Shown here: piece after piece, positions 1 to 13,493 of the stretch
Layout: each line of letters opens with the position of its first letter
Numbering within the stretch: position 1 is the first letter of the stretch
DNA from: an uncultured Chiayiivirga sp.
Lineage (GTDB): Bacteria; Pseudomonadota; Gammaproteobacteria; Xanthomonadales; Xanthomonadaceae
DNA: 64,000 nt
Assembly (NCBI GenBank): GCA_934525595.1
Contig: CAKSZJ010000005.1
Coordinates: forward strand, 53,425-117,424
Reading direction: 5' to 3'
Notes under the pieces: generated by a model
The model's database searches: none
What the model saw: the letters and a program-made list of their open reading frames with translations, nothing else
Told to the model about the DNA's origin: nothing
Translations under genes and position numbers: made by a program

Positions 1-1
1 G

Positions 2-577
2 CAGTACCAATATGCCGGCGGCAAGAACACGGCCGACATCGCGCTGGCGCTCGATGCCATGGAGCTGCTGTTCGACGAGCGGGTCGACGTGTTTTGCCTG
101 GTGACCAGCGACTCGGACTTTGCCTACGTGTGCCGCAAGCTTCGCGAGCGCGGATCACTGATGTGCATCGTCGGCGAGGCCAAGACCCCTGAAGCCCTGC
201 GCAATGCGGCCGATCATTTTTTCGAGTGGTTGCCCGCCTCCGATTCCTTGCCCGACGCTCCCGCGGGACACAGGCCGGATACAGCCCGTAGCCCGCACGG
301 CAAGAGTGCCGAGGTCGAGCCGAAGGCCACCACCGCTAAGCGCCGCCCCATGAGCGTCGTGGATGCGGTGACGATGCTGGCAGGCAATTCGGCCGACGGA
401 CGGGTCGACCTGGGCGCGCTGGGAAACTACCTGCGCCGCACCGATTCCTCGTTCACGCCCAAGACCTACGGTCACAGCGGGCTTCTGGACATGCTCAGGA
501 CCTATGACCTGCTGCGCGTGGGGCAAGCCGAGGGCGGCGGCTGGTGGGTGAGCCTGGCCGAACCGGGCGAGCGCTAG
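2..577 (+). CDS. NYN-domain RNase-like protein with C-terminal LOTUS/OST-HTH domain (5' partial)
   Basis: The frame is open from the left edge, so the beginning of the gene lies outside the window. The visible start matches the second half of a NYN (PIN-like, DUF88) domain: a VTSDSDF acidic motif followed by a KLRERG helix, which in this family belongs to a metal-dependent RNase fold. After a low-complexity Pro/Ala/Lys linker, the last 70 or so residues (from MSVVDAVTML to LLRV) look like an OST-HTH/LOTUS winged helix, thought to bind RNA. Substrate and partners are unknown. It ends convergently with the thiolase gene. Family assignment is from motif recognition only; RNA binding is inferred. 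Confidence 0.7.
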   Translation, partial: QYQYAGGKNTADIALALDAMELLFDERVDVFCLVTSDSDFAYVCRKLRERGSLMCIVGEAKTPEALRNAADHFFEWLPASDSLPDAPAGHRPDTARSPHGKSAEVEPKATTAKRRPMSVVDAVTMLAGNSADGRVDLGALGNYLRRTDSSFTPKTYGHSGLLDMLRTYDLLRVGQAEGGGWWVSLAEPGER

Positions 578-607
578 GCACCGTCGCGCCGCTGTCGGAG
601 AAACGAA

Positions 608-631
608 AACGGCAGCCCGGAGGCTGCCGTT
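608..631 (-). terminator. Hairpin terminator between convergent genes
   Basis: A perfect 10-bp stem (AACGGCAGCC / GGCTGCCGTT) with a 4-nt loop. Read on the minus strand it is followed by TTTTCGTTT, as expected for a rho-independent terminator of the thiolase gene. It may also stop the plus-strand gene, though the T-run on that side is poor. Confidence 0.7.
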
Positions 632-652
632 CCCGCATCCGGTGGTGGCCGG

Positions 653-1828
653 TCAGATCCGCTCGATCGCGATCGCGGTGGCTTCGCCGCCGCCGATGCA
701 CAGCGCCGCGACGCCGCGCTTGCCGCCGCTGCGGATCAGGGCGTGCAGCAGGGTGACCACGAGGCGGGTGCCGGTGGCGCCGATCGGGTGGCCCAGCGCG
801 CATGCACCGCCGTTGATGTTGAGCTTTTCGTGCGGGATGCCCAGATCCTTGATCGGCGCCATTGCCACGCAGGCGAACGCCTCGTTCACCTCGAACAGGT
901 CGACGTCGCCGACCTTCCAGCCCGCCTTGTCCAGGACGCTCTGGATCGCGGCTACGGGCGCGGTGGTGAACCACTCCGGAGCCTGTGCGTGCCCGGCGTG
1001 GGCCACCACGCGGGCGAGAGGAGCGATGCCGCGCGCCTTCGCCTCATCGGCGGAAAGCAGCACCACGGCGGCCGCGCCGTCGGAAATGCTCGACGAGCTG
1101 GCCGCGGTGACGGTGCCGTCCTTGTTGAAGGCCGGGCGCAGGGTGGGGATCTTTTCGATGCTGCAGCGTCCCGGCTGCTCGTCGCTGGCGTAGCTCACTT
1201 CACCCTTGCGGCCGGCAACGACCACCGGAGCGATCTCGGCGGCAAAGGCGTCGGAAGCCTGTGCGGCCAGGGCGCGACGCACGCTTTCCGCGGCGAAGGC
1301 GTCCTGATCCTCACGGGTGAAACCGTATTCCTTCGAGGTGGCGTCTGCGAAGACGCCCATCGACTTGCCGTCGTAGGGATTGGTGAGGCCGTCCCAGGCC
1401 ATGTGGTCGATGAGCTCTCCAGAGCCGTAGCGGATGCCCGTGCGCGAACCGTTGAGCAGGTGCGGCGCGTTGCTCATCGATTCCATGCCGCCGGCCACCA
1501 CGATCTTCGCCGAGCCGGCGCGGATCAGGTCGGTGGCGAACATGATGGCTTTCATGCCCGAGCCACAGACCTTGTTGATCGTGGTGCAGGTGGTGGACGC
1601 GGGCAGGCCTGCGGCAAGCACCGCCTGACGCGCGGGCGCCTGACCCAAGCCGGCGGGCAGCACGCAGCCGATGATCGCCTCGTCCACCTGGTCGCTCGCG
1701 ATACCGGCGTGTTCCAGCGCGGCTTTGATCGCGGTGGCGCCCAGCGTGGGCGTGGGCACGCCGCTGAACTGGCCAAGGAAGGAACCGATGGCGGTGCGCT
1801 TGGCACCGGCGATGACGACGTCGCTCAT
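653..1828 (-). CDS. Acetyl-CoA C-acetyltransferase (thiolase)
   Basis: Full-length thiolase of 391 residues, the usual size for the biosynthetic/degradative acetoacetyl-CoA thiolase family. The acyl-accepting cysteine sits at about residue 88 in NKVCGSGMK. The C-terminal half has VNEAFA, GGACALGHPIGATG (His base) and the final Cys motif ALCIGGGEA. It condenses or cleaves acetoacetyl-CoA in the cytoplasm. The ATG is preceded by AGGAG at good spacing. No other beta-oxidation or PHB gene lies beside it, so pathway direction (ketone body, PHB or fatty acid) cannot be told here. It is divergent from pyrG across 269 bp, which must hold both promoters. Confidence 0.93.
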   Translation of the reverse strand: MSDVVIAGAKRTAIGSFLGQFSGVPTPTLGATAIKAALEHAGIASDQVDEAIIGCVLPAGLGQAPARQAVLAAGLPASTTCTTINKVCGSGMKAIMFATDLIRAGSAKIVVAGGMESMSNAPHLLNGSRTGIRYGSGELIDHMAWDGLTNPYDGKSMGVFADATSKEYGFTREDQDAFAAESVRRALAAQASDAFAAEIAPVVVAGRKGEVSYASDEQPGRCSIEKIPTLRPAFNKDGTVTAASSSSISDGAAAVVLLSADEAKARGIAPLARVVAHAGHAQAPEWFTTAPVAAIQSVLDKAGWKVGDVDLFEVNEAFACVAMAPIKDLGIPHEKLNINGGACALGHPIGATGTRLVVTLLHALIRSGGKRGVAALCIGGGEATAIAIERI

Positions 1829-2067
1829 GGTGGACTCCTGGGAAGGGTGACGGGCATTGGAATGCCCGCGGGGAGGGAACGCCTATTCTGGCAGAAGCAT
1901 GGTCGCCGGCGCGGATCGTGTTCAACGGCACGCGCTGGCCAAGGCGTCGCGCCGAGCCACGGGGCCGTGCGCGAAAGTCTCCCTGTCGATCGATTGGAGC
2001 GCCTTTCAAGCGCGCGACAGCAGCACACCCGGCGCACTGGTTCGCGCAATGTGGCGCCAGCCAGTAG

Positions 2068-4616
<2,549 letters not shown>

Positions 4617-4622
4617 CCTACG

Positions 4623-6268
<1,646 letters not shown>

Positions 6269-6278
6269 CCTCACATTT

Positions 6279-6581
6279 ATGGGGCGCGTGACTGCCGCAC
6301 TGCTGATGCTCCTCATCGTCTGGTTCCAGTTCAAGTACTGGGTCGGAAGCGGCGGCATGCGCGAGGTCGAAGCGCTGCGCGAGCGCGTGGAGGCGCAGGC
6401 ACGCGAGAACGCGGCGCTGGAACAGCGCAACGCCGCGCTCCAGGCCGAAGTGGAGGATCTGCGGGAAGGCAAGGCCGCGCTGGAAGAGCGCGCGCGTTCG
6501 GAACTGGGCCTGGTGAAGCCCGGGGAAACCTTCTATCGCGTTATCGATCCGCCGCCTTCCGGCGCGAGACCGCAGCAATGA
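6279..6581 (+). CDS. ftsB: Cell division protein FtsB
   Basis: A 100-residue bitopic protein with a short cytoplasmic start, one transmembrane helix ([18 protein letters not shown], about 4-21) and a periplasmic coiled coil with heptad Leu/Ala spacing through about residue 65. This is the layout of FtsB, which joins FtsL and FtsQ in the divisome and helps activate FtsWI. The region around [16 protein letters not shown] is the conserved membrane-distal segment. The gene overlaps ispD by ATGA, as in Xanthomonas and Pseudomonas. Confidence 0.93.
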   Translation: MGRVTAALLMLLIVWFQFKYWVGSGGMREVEALRERVEAQARENAALEQRNAALQAEVEDLREGKAALEERARSELGLVKPGETFYRVIDPPPSGARPQQ

Positions 6582-7297
6582 GCGCGGTTGCCGGGCCGGG
6601 CGGCGTATGGGTCGTGGTGCCGGCCGCCGGGCGCGGTGCGCGCGCGGGCGGCGAGGTGCCCAAGCAATACCGGATCCTGCTCGGGCGACCGATGATCGAG
6701 CACAGCCTGCGCGCGCTGGCGGCACATCCGCGCATCGCCGGTCTGATGGTGGTGCTGGCGGCCGACGATGCGCGCTGGCCCGGCTGGCGCGAGCTGGAAG
6801 GCAAACCGGTGCGCACCGCCATCGGCGGCGCCGAGCGCGCGGATTCCGTGCTGGCGGGCCTCGATGCGCTTCCCGAATCCGTTGCCGCAGCCGATGCCGT
6901 GCTGGTGCACGACGCGGCGCGACCGTGTCTTTCACATGCCGATCTCGACGCGCTGCTCGATTGCACTGCACCGCACGGCGCGCTGCTTGGAGTGCCGATG
7001 GCCGATACGCTCAAGCGCGCCGATGGCCAACAGTGCGTCCAGGAGACCGTGCCGCGCGCCGGGCTGTGGCGCGCATTGACGCCTCAGCGCTTCCCGCGCG
7101 GCGCGCTTGCGCAGGCCTTGCGCGCGGCGGCGCGGGACTGCGTCGCGGTGACCGACGAGGCCATGGCAATGGAGCGTGCCGGGTTCCGCCCGCGGTTGGT
7201 GGAAGGCGCCGCCGACAACATCAAGGTCACCACGCCGCGCGACTTCGCGCTGGCCGAATTCCTGCTGGCGCAGCGCGCCCCGGAGCCTGCGGCATGA
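6578..7297 (+). CDS. ispD: 2-C-methyl-D-erythritol 4-phosphate cytidylyltransferase
   Basis: Third step of the MEP isoprenoid pathway: transfers CMP from CTP to MEP. The 239-residue protein starts with the nucleotide-binding [20 protein letters not shown] (loop slightly altered from the usual GxGxRMG form) and has [10 protein letters not shown], the TPQ(R)F motif and TDEA(M)AME near the C-terminus. It overlaps ftsB and ispF by four bases each, so translation is probably coupled. A bifunctional IspDF is not formed: the stop is real and the frame changes. Confidence 0.96.
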   Translation: MSAVAGPGGVWVVVPAAGRGARAGGEVPKQYRILLGRPMIEHSLRALAAHPRIAGLMVVLAADDARWPGWRELEGKPVRTAIGGAERADSVLAGLDALPESVAAADAVLVHDAARPCLSHADLDALLDCTAPHGALLGVPMADTLKRADGQQCVQETVPRAGLWRALTPQRFPRGALAQALRAAARDCVAVTDEAMAMERAGFRPRLVEGAADNIKVTTPRDFALAEFLLAQRAPEPAA

Positions 7298-7806
7298 GCC
7301 TTCCCTTTCGTACCGGCATGGGTTTCGATGTGCACGCCTTCGGGCCGGGCGACCGTGTCGTCATCGGCGGCGTGACGATTCCGCACGAGCGCGGCCTGGT
7401 CGCGCACTCTGACGGCGACGTGCTGATCCACGCGCTCTGCGACGCTCTGCTGGGCGCGCTGGCACTGGGCGATATCGGCCGGCACTTCCCGCCGGGGGAT
7501 CCGCGCTGGGCGGGCGTGGACAGCCGCGAGCTGCTGCGCGAGGTCATTGCCATGATCCACGCGCGCGGCTGGCGCGTGGGCAACGTCGATGCCGTGGTGA
7601 TCTGCGAGCGTCCCAAGCTGCTGCCGCACATCGGCGACATGCGCGACCGGCTGGCGGCTGACCTTGGCGTCGATGCCGGTTCGGTGGGCGTCAAGGCCAC
7701 CACCTCGGAAAGGCTGGGCTTCACCGGGCGCGGCGAGGGCATCGCCGCGCAGGCGGTGGTGCTGCTTGCGCGCACGGACGGATTCGAGGGCGGCGCGCGT
7801 GACTGA
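7294..7806 (+). CDS. ispF: 2-C-methyl-D-erythritol 2,4-cyclodiphosphate synthase
   Basis: Cyclises CDP-ME 2-phosphate in the MEP pathway, forming a trimer with zinc at the active site. The 170-residue length is slightly long for the family. Visible motifs are GFDVHAFG (metal-binding Asp and His), [26 protein letters not shown] and the C-terminal [19 protein letters not shown]. The ATG overlaps the ispD stop. Confidence 0.97.
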   Translation: MSLPFRTGMGFDVHAFGPGDRVVIGGVTIPHERGLVAHSDGDVLIHALCDALLGALALGDIGRHFPPGDPRWAGVDSRELLREVIAMIHARGWRVGNVDAVVICERPKLLPHIGDMRDRLAADLGVDAGSVGVKATTSERLGFTGRGEGIAAQAVVLLARTDGFEGGARD

Positions 7807-8890
7807 TACGCCGGGTGCGGACGGGTGGAACGCCGACGCTGCGGCGTCGCCGTGCAACGGCTCCGGCAAAGCGCCCCGGGCGCTTGGTCCGCCCGTGCTG
7901 AGCGCACTCATCCGCAGTGTGCCGGAGGATTTCCTGGTTGAAGAGATCCTTGGCTTCGAACCTTCGGGACAGGGCGAGCACCTGTTTCTCTGCGTGGAAA
8001 AGCGCGCTGCGAACACCGTCTGGGTGGCGCAGCAGCTGGCGCGCTGGGCCGGCGTACCCGAACACGCCGTCGGGTACGCCGGGCTCAAGGACCGTCACGC
8101 GGTCACGCGCCAGGCCTTCACCGTCCACCTGCCCGGACGCGATGCGCCAGCGCTGGAGTCGATCGCGATCGAGGGCGTTGAGGTGCTGTCCGCCACCCGC
8201 CACGCGCGCAAGCTGCCGCGCGGAGCGCTGCGCGGCAACCGCTTCCGGCTGAGGCTGTGCGGAACGCGCGGCGAGCCGCAGGCGATCGCACAGCGCCTGG
8301 CCGACATCGCTGCGCGCGGCGCGCCAAACCGTTTCGGCGAGCAGCGCTTCGGGCGCGACGGCGGCAACCTCGACGCCGCCCGGGAAATGTTCGCGGGGAA
8401 GCGCGTTTCGCGAGACAAACGGTCAATCCTGCTTTCGGCCGCGCGCTCGGAGCTGTTCAACCGGATTCTCGATGAACGCATCCGCCGCGAGGCCTGGGAT
8501 CGCGGCCTGCCGGGCGAGGTGTTCATGCTCGACGGCAGCCACAGCGTGTTCGTCGCACAGGCCGGTGACGAGGCGCTCGAGGCCCGTCTGGCTGCGTTCG
8601 ACATCCATCCCACCGGTGCGCTCTGGGGGGCCGGCGAGCCGCGCAGCGGCGAGGCCGTGCGTGCTCTCGAAGAGGAGGTGGCAAGCGCAGATCCGGTGTT
8701 GGCGGAAGGACTGGTGCGCGCCGGACTCCGGCAGGAGCGGCGCGCGCTGCGCGTGGCGGTGCGGGCACTGGAAGGGAGGATGGACGGCGACGTGTTGTCG
8801 CTTTCGTTCGAACTTCCCGCCGGCAGCTACGCCACCGCGGTGCTCGATGCGCTGGGCGAAACGCGCGACGGATCGCGCGGCGCCGCATGA
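7799..8890 (+). CDS. truD: tRNA pseudouridine(13) synthase TruD
   Basis: Isomerises U13 in tRNA-Glu. The conserved [15 protein letters not shown] motif near residue 100 carries the catalytic aspartate, and [14 protein letters not shown] is the second family signature. I chose GTG 7799, which overlaps ispF by 8 bp, giving 363 residues; the first 30 or so residues are low-complexity and the conserved part begins at about [13 protein letters not shown], so a later start is possible. In many relatives surE and pcm follow truD; here the operon ends and a convergent gene follows. Confidence 0.93.
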   Translation: MTDTPGADGWNADAAASPCNGSGKAPRALGPPVLSALIRSVPEDFLVEEILGFEPSGQGEHLFLCVEKRAANTVWVAQQLARWAGVPEHAVGYAGLKDRHAVTRQAFTVHLPGRDAPALESIAIEGVEVLSATRHARKLPRGALRGNRFRLRLCGTRGEPQAIAQRLADIAARGAPNRFGEQRFGRDGGNLDAAREMFAGKRVSRDKRSILLSAARSELFNRILDERIRREAWDRGLPGEVFMLDGSHSVFVAQAGDEALEARLAAFDIHPTGALWGAGEPRSGEAVRALEEEVASADPVLAEGLVRAGLRQERRALRVAVRALEGRMDGDVLSLSFELPAGSYATAVLDALGETRDGSRGAA

Positions 8891-8932
8891 GGCCGGACCG
8901 GGTCTCATGCCCGGCCCGGCGCATGCAACGGA

Positions 8933-9388
8933 TCACCGCAGAGAGGCGCGTCCGTTGCTGATGTGGATGTAGGCACCTTCGCGCACGCCGTTGAGGTCGC
9001 GCTGACTGATCACGATGCGGCGTCCGTCGTCCATGCGGATGTAGAGCTCATACCAGGGCGCGGAGTTGGCGTTGCGCTCGGCGCTGTTGCCGACTGCGCC
9101 GCCGGCGATGGCCCCGGCCACGGTGGCAGCAGCGCGGCCGCTGCCGCTGCCGATCTGGTTGCCGACGATGCCGCCGATGATGCCGCCCAGAACCGCACCG
9201 CCGCCCGACGAGCCGCGCTCGCCGTAGACACGGTCGATCTTTTCCACCACGCCGCAGTCGGCGCAGCGCGCGTAGCCGTCCTGCGGCGGACCGTAGTAGC
9301 CGCCCTGACGCGAGTGGTAGCCGCCCGGAGACGCGCAGGCAGCCAGCACCAGGGCTGGAATCAGTGCGAACAAATAGCGCAGGCGCAT
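8933..9388 (-). CDS. Glycine-zipper outer-membrane lipoprotein (SlyB/17-kDa antigen type)
   Basis: Starts with a lipoprotein signal (MRLRYLFALIPALVLAACAS; lipobox LAAC, lipidated Cys at about 17). The middle holds a 2TM glycine zipper: GGGAVLGGIIGGIVGNQIGS followed by a second Gly/Ala-rich hairpin. The C-terminal 50 residues (WYELYIRMDDGRRIVI...) look like the beta domain seen in such lipoproteins. The expected location is the inner leaflet of the outer membrane, with a role in envelope integrity. A GGGAG ribosome site precedes the ATG. Exact function within the family is unknown. Confidence 0.85.
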   Translation of the reverse strand: MRLRYLFALIPALVLAACASPGGYHSRQGGYYGPPQDGYARCADCGVVEKIDRVYGERGSSGGGAVLGGIIGGIVGNQIGSGSGRAAATVAGAIAGGAVGNSAERNANSAPWYELYIRMDDGRRIVISQRDLNGVREGAYIHISNGRASLR

Positions 9389-9498
9389 GGTCCATCTCCC
9401 TTCGAATCGGCACCGCATGTGCCGCAATGGGATGACATTAAGCGGCCCTGCCTGAATGCGGAATCGCCAGGCAGCGCGTCCGTTCAGGCACGCGCAAG

Positions 9499-9915
9499 TC
9501 AACGGAACACGTCGTGGCACCCTTTGCAGGTGCGGCCGATGTCGGGGGTCACCTGGGCCAGGGTTTCGCAGCTCGCGGTGGACGCGGCGACCTGCTTGGC
9601 CACCGTCTCGTCCGCCTTGGCGAGCGCATCGCGCATGTCGCGCGAAAGCTGGCTGAATTTCGCGTCGTCGCCCACCGGCAGGAAGGCCGCATCGACTTCG
9701 CCGGCAATCGCGCCCATCAGTGCGATGCGACGCGATACGTCCGCCATGTCGCAGGTGCCACTGTCACGCATGCCCTTGAAGGCGCCCATCTGCTGGCCGA
9801 GGACCGACATCACCGCATCGTTGTAGGGCGTGCCCTGGCGCAGTGCGCTGACTCCCGCAACGGTTGCAAAGGCGCCGATCACGAGACCGATGACAAGGAG
9901 CGCGACGGATTTCAT
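9499..9915 (-). CDS. Class II (c-prime type) cytochrome c, membrane anchored or secreted
   Basis: A 138-residue protein with an N-terminal hydrophobic segment (VALLVIGLVIGAFATVAGV, about 4-22) that is either a signal peptide or an anchor, then an all-helical body and a single heme site CKGCHDVFR at the extreme C-terminus. A CxxCH motif about 10 residues from the end is the hallmark of class II cytochromes c (c', c-556). It is likely periplasmic, with a role in electron transfer or NO binding. Whether it supports the NirS encoded 51 kb away is speculation. Confidence 0.8.
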   Translation of the reverse strand: MKSVALLVIGLVIGAFATVAGVSALRQGTPYNDAVMSVLGQQMGAFKGMRDSGTCDMADVSRRIALMGAIAGEVDAAFLPVGDDAKFSQLSRDMRDALAKADETVAKQVAASTASCETLAQVTPDIGRTCKGCHDVFR

Positions 9916-10039
9916 GGGGATCGCCTTTCTTGGGGAAGGCGGCATTGTCCTTGCAAGGGCGCGCAAAATCCAGACGCCGTCTTCGAGCATCTTCCCGCCG
10001 TATCATGCCCGCCCCGTTCCTCTACCGAAGCCTCAAGGA

Positions 10040-10846
10040 ATGTCCGACCTGCACGCGCGCTTTTCCGGTATCGATCGTCTTTATGGCACTGGCACCCTGC
10101 TGCGGCTGGCGGCGGCGCGCGTGGCCGTGGTCGGCGTGGGTGGCGTTGGATCGTGGGCCGCCGAAGCCCTGGCGCGCAGCGGGGTGGGGCACCTGCGCCT
10201 GATCGACGCGGACGATCTTTGCCTGTCCAATACCAACCGCCAGCTGCCCGCGCTCGATGGGCAGTATGGTCGTCTCAAGGTCGAGGCCATGGCCGAGCGT
10301 CTGCGCGCGATAAATCCGGCGATATGCGTGGAACCGGTGGCGCGCTTTCTCACCGCCGATACTCTGGCGCCCCTGCTGGGCGAAGGCATCGACGTCGCGC
10401 TCGACGCCTGCGACAGCTTCCGTACCAAGGTCGAAGCCATCGCATTCTGCCGGCGGCGCAAGATCCCGCTGGTGACGGTGGGCTCGGCCGGCGGCCGCAT
10501 CGATCCCACGAAAATCCTCGTGCGTGACCTGTCGCGCACCGAGCACGACGCCATGCTGGCGCTGATCCGCAAGAAACTGCGCAGCGAGTTCGACTTCCCG
10601 CGCAGCCCGCAGCGCTACTTTGGCGTGCCGGCGGTGTACTCGCTGGAGAACGTCCGCTATCCGCAGCCCGATGGCAGTGTCTGCGGTCTGCGCCCGCAGG
10701 CCGGGCCGGATGCCGCGCTCAAGCTCGACTGCGGCGCTGGCCTGGGGGCCGCCACCCATATCACCGGCGCGTTCGCGTTCGCGGCGGTGGGGAAGGTGAT
10801 CGAACGGTTGCTCAGGCCGCCTTCCGAGCCGCTCCCGGCCCGTTGA
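10040..10846 (+). CDS. tcdA: tRNA threonylcarbamoyladenosine dehydratase
   Basis: ATP-dependent dehydratase that cyclises t6A37 of tRNA to ct6A. It belongs to the E1/ThiF/MoeB superfamily: the nucleotide-binding VAVVGVGGVGSWAAEALARSG lies at about 28-48, followed by the acidic strand LIDADDLCLSNTNRQ. The DPTKI(L) motif, VPAVYSLE(N/R) region and C-terminal TGAFAFAAVGKVIERLL fit TcdA (CsdL) rather than MoeB or ThiF. At 268 residues it is the normal size. It converges with the TatD-family gene. Confidence 0.92.
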   Translation: MSDLHARFSGIDRLYGTGTLLRLAAARVAVVGVGGVGSWAAEALARSGVGHLRLIDADDLCLSNTNRQLPALDGQYGRLKVEAMAERLRAINPAICVEPVARFLTADTLAPLLGEGIDVALDACDSFRTKVEAIAFCRRRKIPLVTVGSAGGRIDPTKILVRDLSRTEHDAMLALIRKKLRSEFDFPRSPQRYFGVPAVYSLENVRYPQPDGSVCGLRPQAGPDAALKLDCGAGLGAATHITGAFAFAAVGKVIERLLRPPSEPLPAR

Positions 10847-10907
10847 TCGGGCGTGCAAGCAGAGGCGTGAGCCTGACAGGCGGCTTGGCCCTGCGAAGAC
10901 CAGTGGG

Positions 10908-11717
10908 CTAGCCGATGGGTGCAGCGGCGGCCGGTGGGGAGAGGCCGTCGGAAACCGGAAGGCCGAACAGGCGGCAGGCGTTGGCGCGGGTGCGTTCGGC
11001 GAGATCATCGGGCGTCTGCCCGCGCAGTCCGGCGATCGTCTCGGCAATGACGCGCAGCCGCGCGGGCTCGTTGCGCTGACCGCGGATGCCCGAATCCGGC
11101 TGGTCGGGCGCATCGGACTCCAGCAGGAGGCATTCGACCGGAAGCGCAGCAGCGAGGCCGCGCAGCCGGCGCGCGCGCTCGAAGGTGACCGCGCCGCCGA
11201 AGCCGAGCAGGAAACCCATATCGCACAGCGTCTCGGCCTGCTGGCGACTTCCTGAAAAGCTGTGGACCACGCCTCGCAGGCCGCCGATGCGGCGCAGCAG
11301 GGCCGTCACGTCGTCCACCGCGCGACGCGCGTGGAGGATCACCGGCAGGTCGAATTCGCGCGCCAGCCGGAGCTGGCCGATGAGGTATTCGCGCTGTGCG
11401 TCGGGATCGAGCCCTTCGATGAAGAAATCCAGGCCGCATTCACCGATCGCGACGGGGCGCTCGTGGCCGATCCATTCGCGCAGGCGCGTCAGATGCTCGG
11501 GCCGGTGCTCGGCCAGATACATCGGATGCAGGCCCCATGCCGGGGCGACCTGCGGAAAGGCGCGGGCGATGTCGCGGAGTATTGGCCAGCCTTCAGCGGC
11601 GACTGCCGGCGCGATGATGCGGGTGACGCCGGAGGCCGCGGCGCGCTCGAGCACCGCGGCGCGATCGGCGTCGAACCCGGGCGCGTCGATATGGCAGTGG
11701 CTGTCGATCAGGCTCAC
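10908..11717 (-). CDS. TatD-family metal-dependent deoxyribonuclease
   Basis: A 269-residue TIM-barrel hydrolase. The metal-binding residues of the family are all visible: DSHCHID at the start, GECGLD (Glu), LHARRA (His), VVHSFSG (His) and LESDAP (Asp). TatD-type enzymes act as 3'-5' exonucleases or, in related lineages, D-tyrosyl-tRNA deacylases; the exact paralog cannot be resolved here. The GTG start overlaps the stop of the upstream 75-residue gene as GTGA, implying coupled translation. Confidence 0.88.
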   Translation of the reverse strand: MSLIDSHCHIDAPGFDADRAAVLERAAASGVTRIIAPAVAAEGWPILRDIARAFPQVAPAWGLHPMYLAEHRPEHLTRLREWIGHERPVAIGECGLDFFIEGLDPDAQREYLIGQLRLAREFDLPVILHARRAVDDVTALLRRIGGLRGVVHSFSGSRQQAETLCDMGFLLGFGGAVTFERARRLRGLAAALPVECLLLESDAPDQPDSGIRGQRNEPARLRVIAETIAGLRGQTPDDLAERTRANACRLFGLPVSDGLSPPAAAAPIG

Positions 11718-11941
11718 GACGGGCGCGCGGGTTTTTCTCCAGCGGGCTGCGCGTCGCGACGGCTCTTGCGCCGGCTGCCCAGCCACAGCGTCAGGGTGGC
11801 GAGCAGGATTTCGTCCACGAACGGCAGCACGTCGGGGATGACCGCGTCGGCCAGGAACAGCAGGCCGGCGACCAGGAACAGCTGCGGATGACGCAGGCGA
11901 CCGAGCCAGCCGAGAACGGGGGCGAGGAGCGGATTGGCCAT
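11714..11941 (-). CDS. Small membrane protein (resembles DUF6116)
   Basis: A 75-residue protein with a hydrophobic centre (LFLVAGLLFLADAVIPDVLPFVDEILLATLTLWLG) that could form two short membrane helices, then a basic/Pro tail. From memory it resembles small proteins of Xanthomonadaceae annotated DUF6116; no function is known. It overlaps the TatD-family gene by four bases and is probably its operon leader. Confidence 0.7.
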   Translation of the reverse strand: MANPLLAPVLGWLGRLRHPQLFLVAGLLFLADAVIPDVLPFVDEILLATLTLWLGSRRKSRRDAQPAGEKPARPS

Positions 11942-12135
11942 GGTGGGGCTCCGAGGGGAAATCGATCCACTCCACAGTGGGGAAGGGCGCGGCCCGATGC
12001 AAGCGTGCGACGCATGGCGCCGTCTTTTCGTTCATGCGCGGCGGACCGGCGGCACGCGCACTGGTAGAATGAGCGGCTTTCCCCGCCCGCCGCGGCGGGC
12101 CAAGAATCCCATCCCATTCCCACGAGTTGAACACC

Positions 12136-13299
12136 ATGGCACTGGACCGCACCGACCTTTTCGACATCCGATCCCTGCTCAGCGAGGAGGAGCGCGCCGT
12201 CAAGGACAGCGTGGCCCGCTTCACCGATGAAAAGGTGCTGCCGATCATCGGCGCGTGCTTCGACGAGGGGCGCTTTCCGAAAGAGCTGATCCCGGAAATC
12301 GCCGGCCTGGGCCTGCTCGGCGCGACCCTGCCGGAGGAGTACGGCGGCGCCGGCCTCAACGCGGTCAGCTACGGCCTGATCTGCCAGGAGCTGGAGCGCG
12401 GCGACTCGGGCCTGCGCAGCTTCGCTTCGGTGCAAAGCTCGCTGTGCATGTACCCGATCTTCGCCTACGGAAGCGAGGAACAGCGTCGCCAGTGGCTGCC
12501 GCGCATGGCCGCGGGCGAGGTGATCGGCTGCTTCGGCCTGACCGAGCCGCACGGCGGCTCTGACCCGGCCAACATGAAGACCCACGCCAAGAAGGACGGC
12601 GGCGACTGGCTGATCAACGGCTCCAAGATGTGGATCACCAATGGCAACCTGGCGCATATCGCCATCGTCTGGGCGCAGACCGATGAGGGCATCCAGGGCT
12701 TCATCGTGCCGACCGACACGCCCGGCTTCACTGCGCAGGAGATCAAGCACAAGATGAGCCTGCGCGCCTCGGTGACCTCGGCGCTTTACTTCGACAACGT
12801 ACGCATCCCCGATGCCAACCGCCTGCCCAACGTGAAGGGTCTGAAGGGCCCGCTCGGCTGCCTGACCCAGGCGCGCTACGGAATCACCTGGGGACCGATC
12901 GGCGCGGCGATCGCCTGTCTGACCGAGGCCACCGACTACGCCAAGGAACGCGTGCTGTTCGATCGCCCGATCGCGGCCACCCAGGCGGTGCAGCTGCGTC
13001 TGGCCGACATGGCACGGCGCATCACCCTGGCGCAGCTCCTGAGCCTGCAGCTGGGCCGGCTCAAGGATGCCGGCACCATGGTTCCGCAGCAGGTGTCGCT
13101 GGCCAAGTGGAACAACGTGCGCATGGCCATCGACATCGCGCGTGACGCGCGAGACATCCTTGGCGGTGCCGGAATCACCACCGAGCACTCGCCGATCCGC
13201 CATGCGCTGAATCTGGAGTCGGTCATCACTTACGAGGGCACCGAAACCGTGCATCAGCTGGTGATCGGGCGCGAGCTGACCGGCATCAACGCGTTCTGA
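12136..13299 (+). CDS. gcdH: Glutaryl-CoA dehydrogenase
   Basis: FAD-dependent acyl-CoA dehydrogenase that oxidises and decarboxylates glutaryl-CoA to crotonyl-CoA in lysine/tryptophan degradation. It is 387 residues. The catalytic Glu367 lies in ITYEGTE, and GCDH-specific stretches are visible: SVQSSLCMYPI, YGSEEQR, GLTEPHGGSDP and the C-terminal RHALNLESVITYEGT. I chose ATG 12136; a TTG three codons earlier is also in frame. It stands alone on the plus strand; SSADH follows 194 bp later but in an unrelated pathway. Confidence 0.92.
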   Translation: MALDRTDLFDIRSLLSEEERAVKDSVARFTDEKVLPIIGACFDEGRFPKELIPEIAGLGLLGATLPEEYGGAGLNAVSYGLICQELERGDSGLRSFASVQSSLCMYPIFAYGSEEQRRQWLPRMAAGEVIGCFGLTEPHGGSDPANMKTHAKKDGGDWLINGSKMWITNGNLAHIAIVWAQTDEGIQGFIVPTDTPGFTAQEIKHKMSLRASVTSALYFDNVRIPDANRLPNVKGLKGPLGCLTQARYGITWGPIGAAIACLTEATDYAKERVLFDRPIAATQAVQLRLADMARRITLAQLLSLQLGRLKDAGTMVPQQVSLAKWNNVRMAIDIARDARDILGGAGITTEHSPIRHALNLESVITYEGTETVHQLVIGRELTGINAF

Positions 13300-13493
13300 G
13301 ACAGGCGCCGCGGCACGCGGCTTCGAACTGCGCATCGCGGCCGGATGCCTGGCCTGGCGCCTGCGGCTGGTCCAATGCGTGCCGCAGGAGGATGATTCCA
13401 GCTGCAGATCGCGCTGGCCGTCGTCGCGCCCGTGCTTCCGGGCGTGGCGATACTGGCCACGACGCGCCGTATCGACCGCGAGGAGCCTGCACC

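Noticed and set aside
8891..8932. GC-rich imperfect hairpin between truD and the convergent lipoprotein gene
   Set aside because: The stem is interrupted and there is no T-run on either strand, so a terminator call is not supported.
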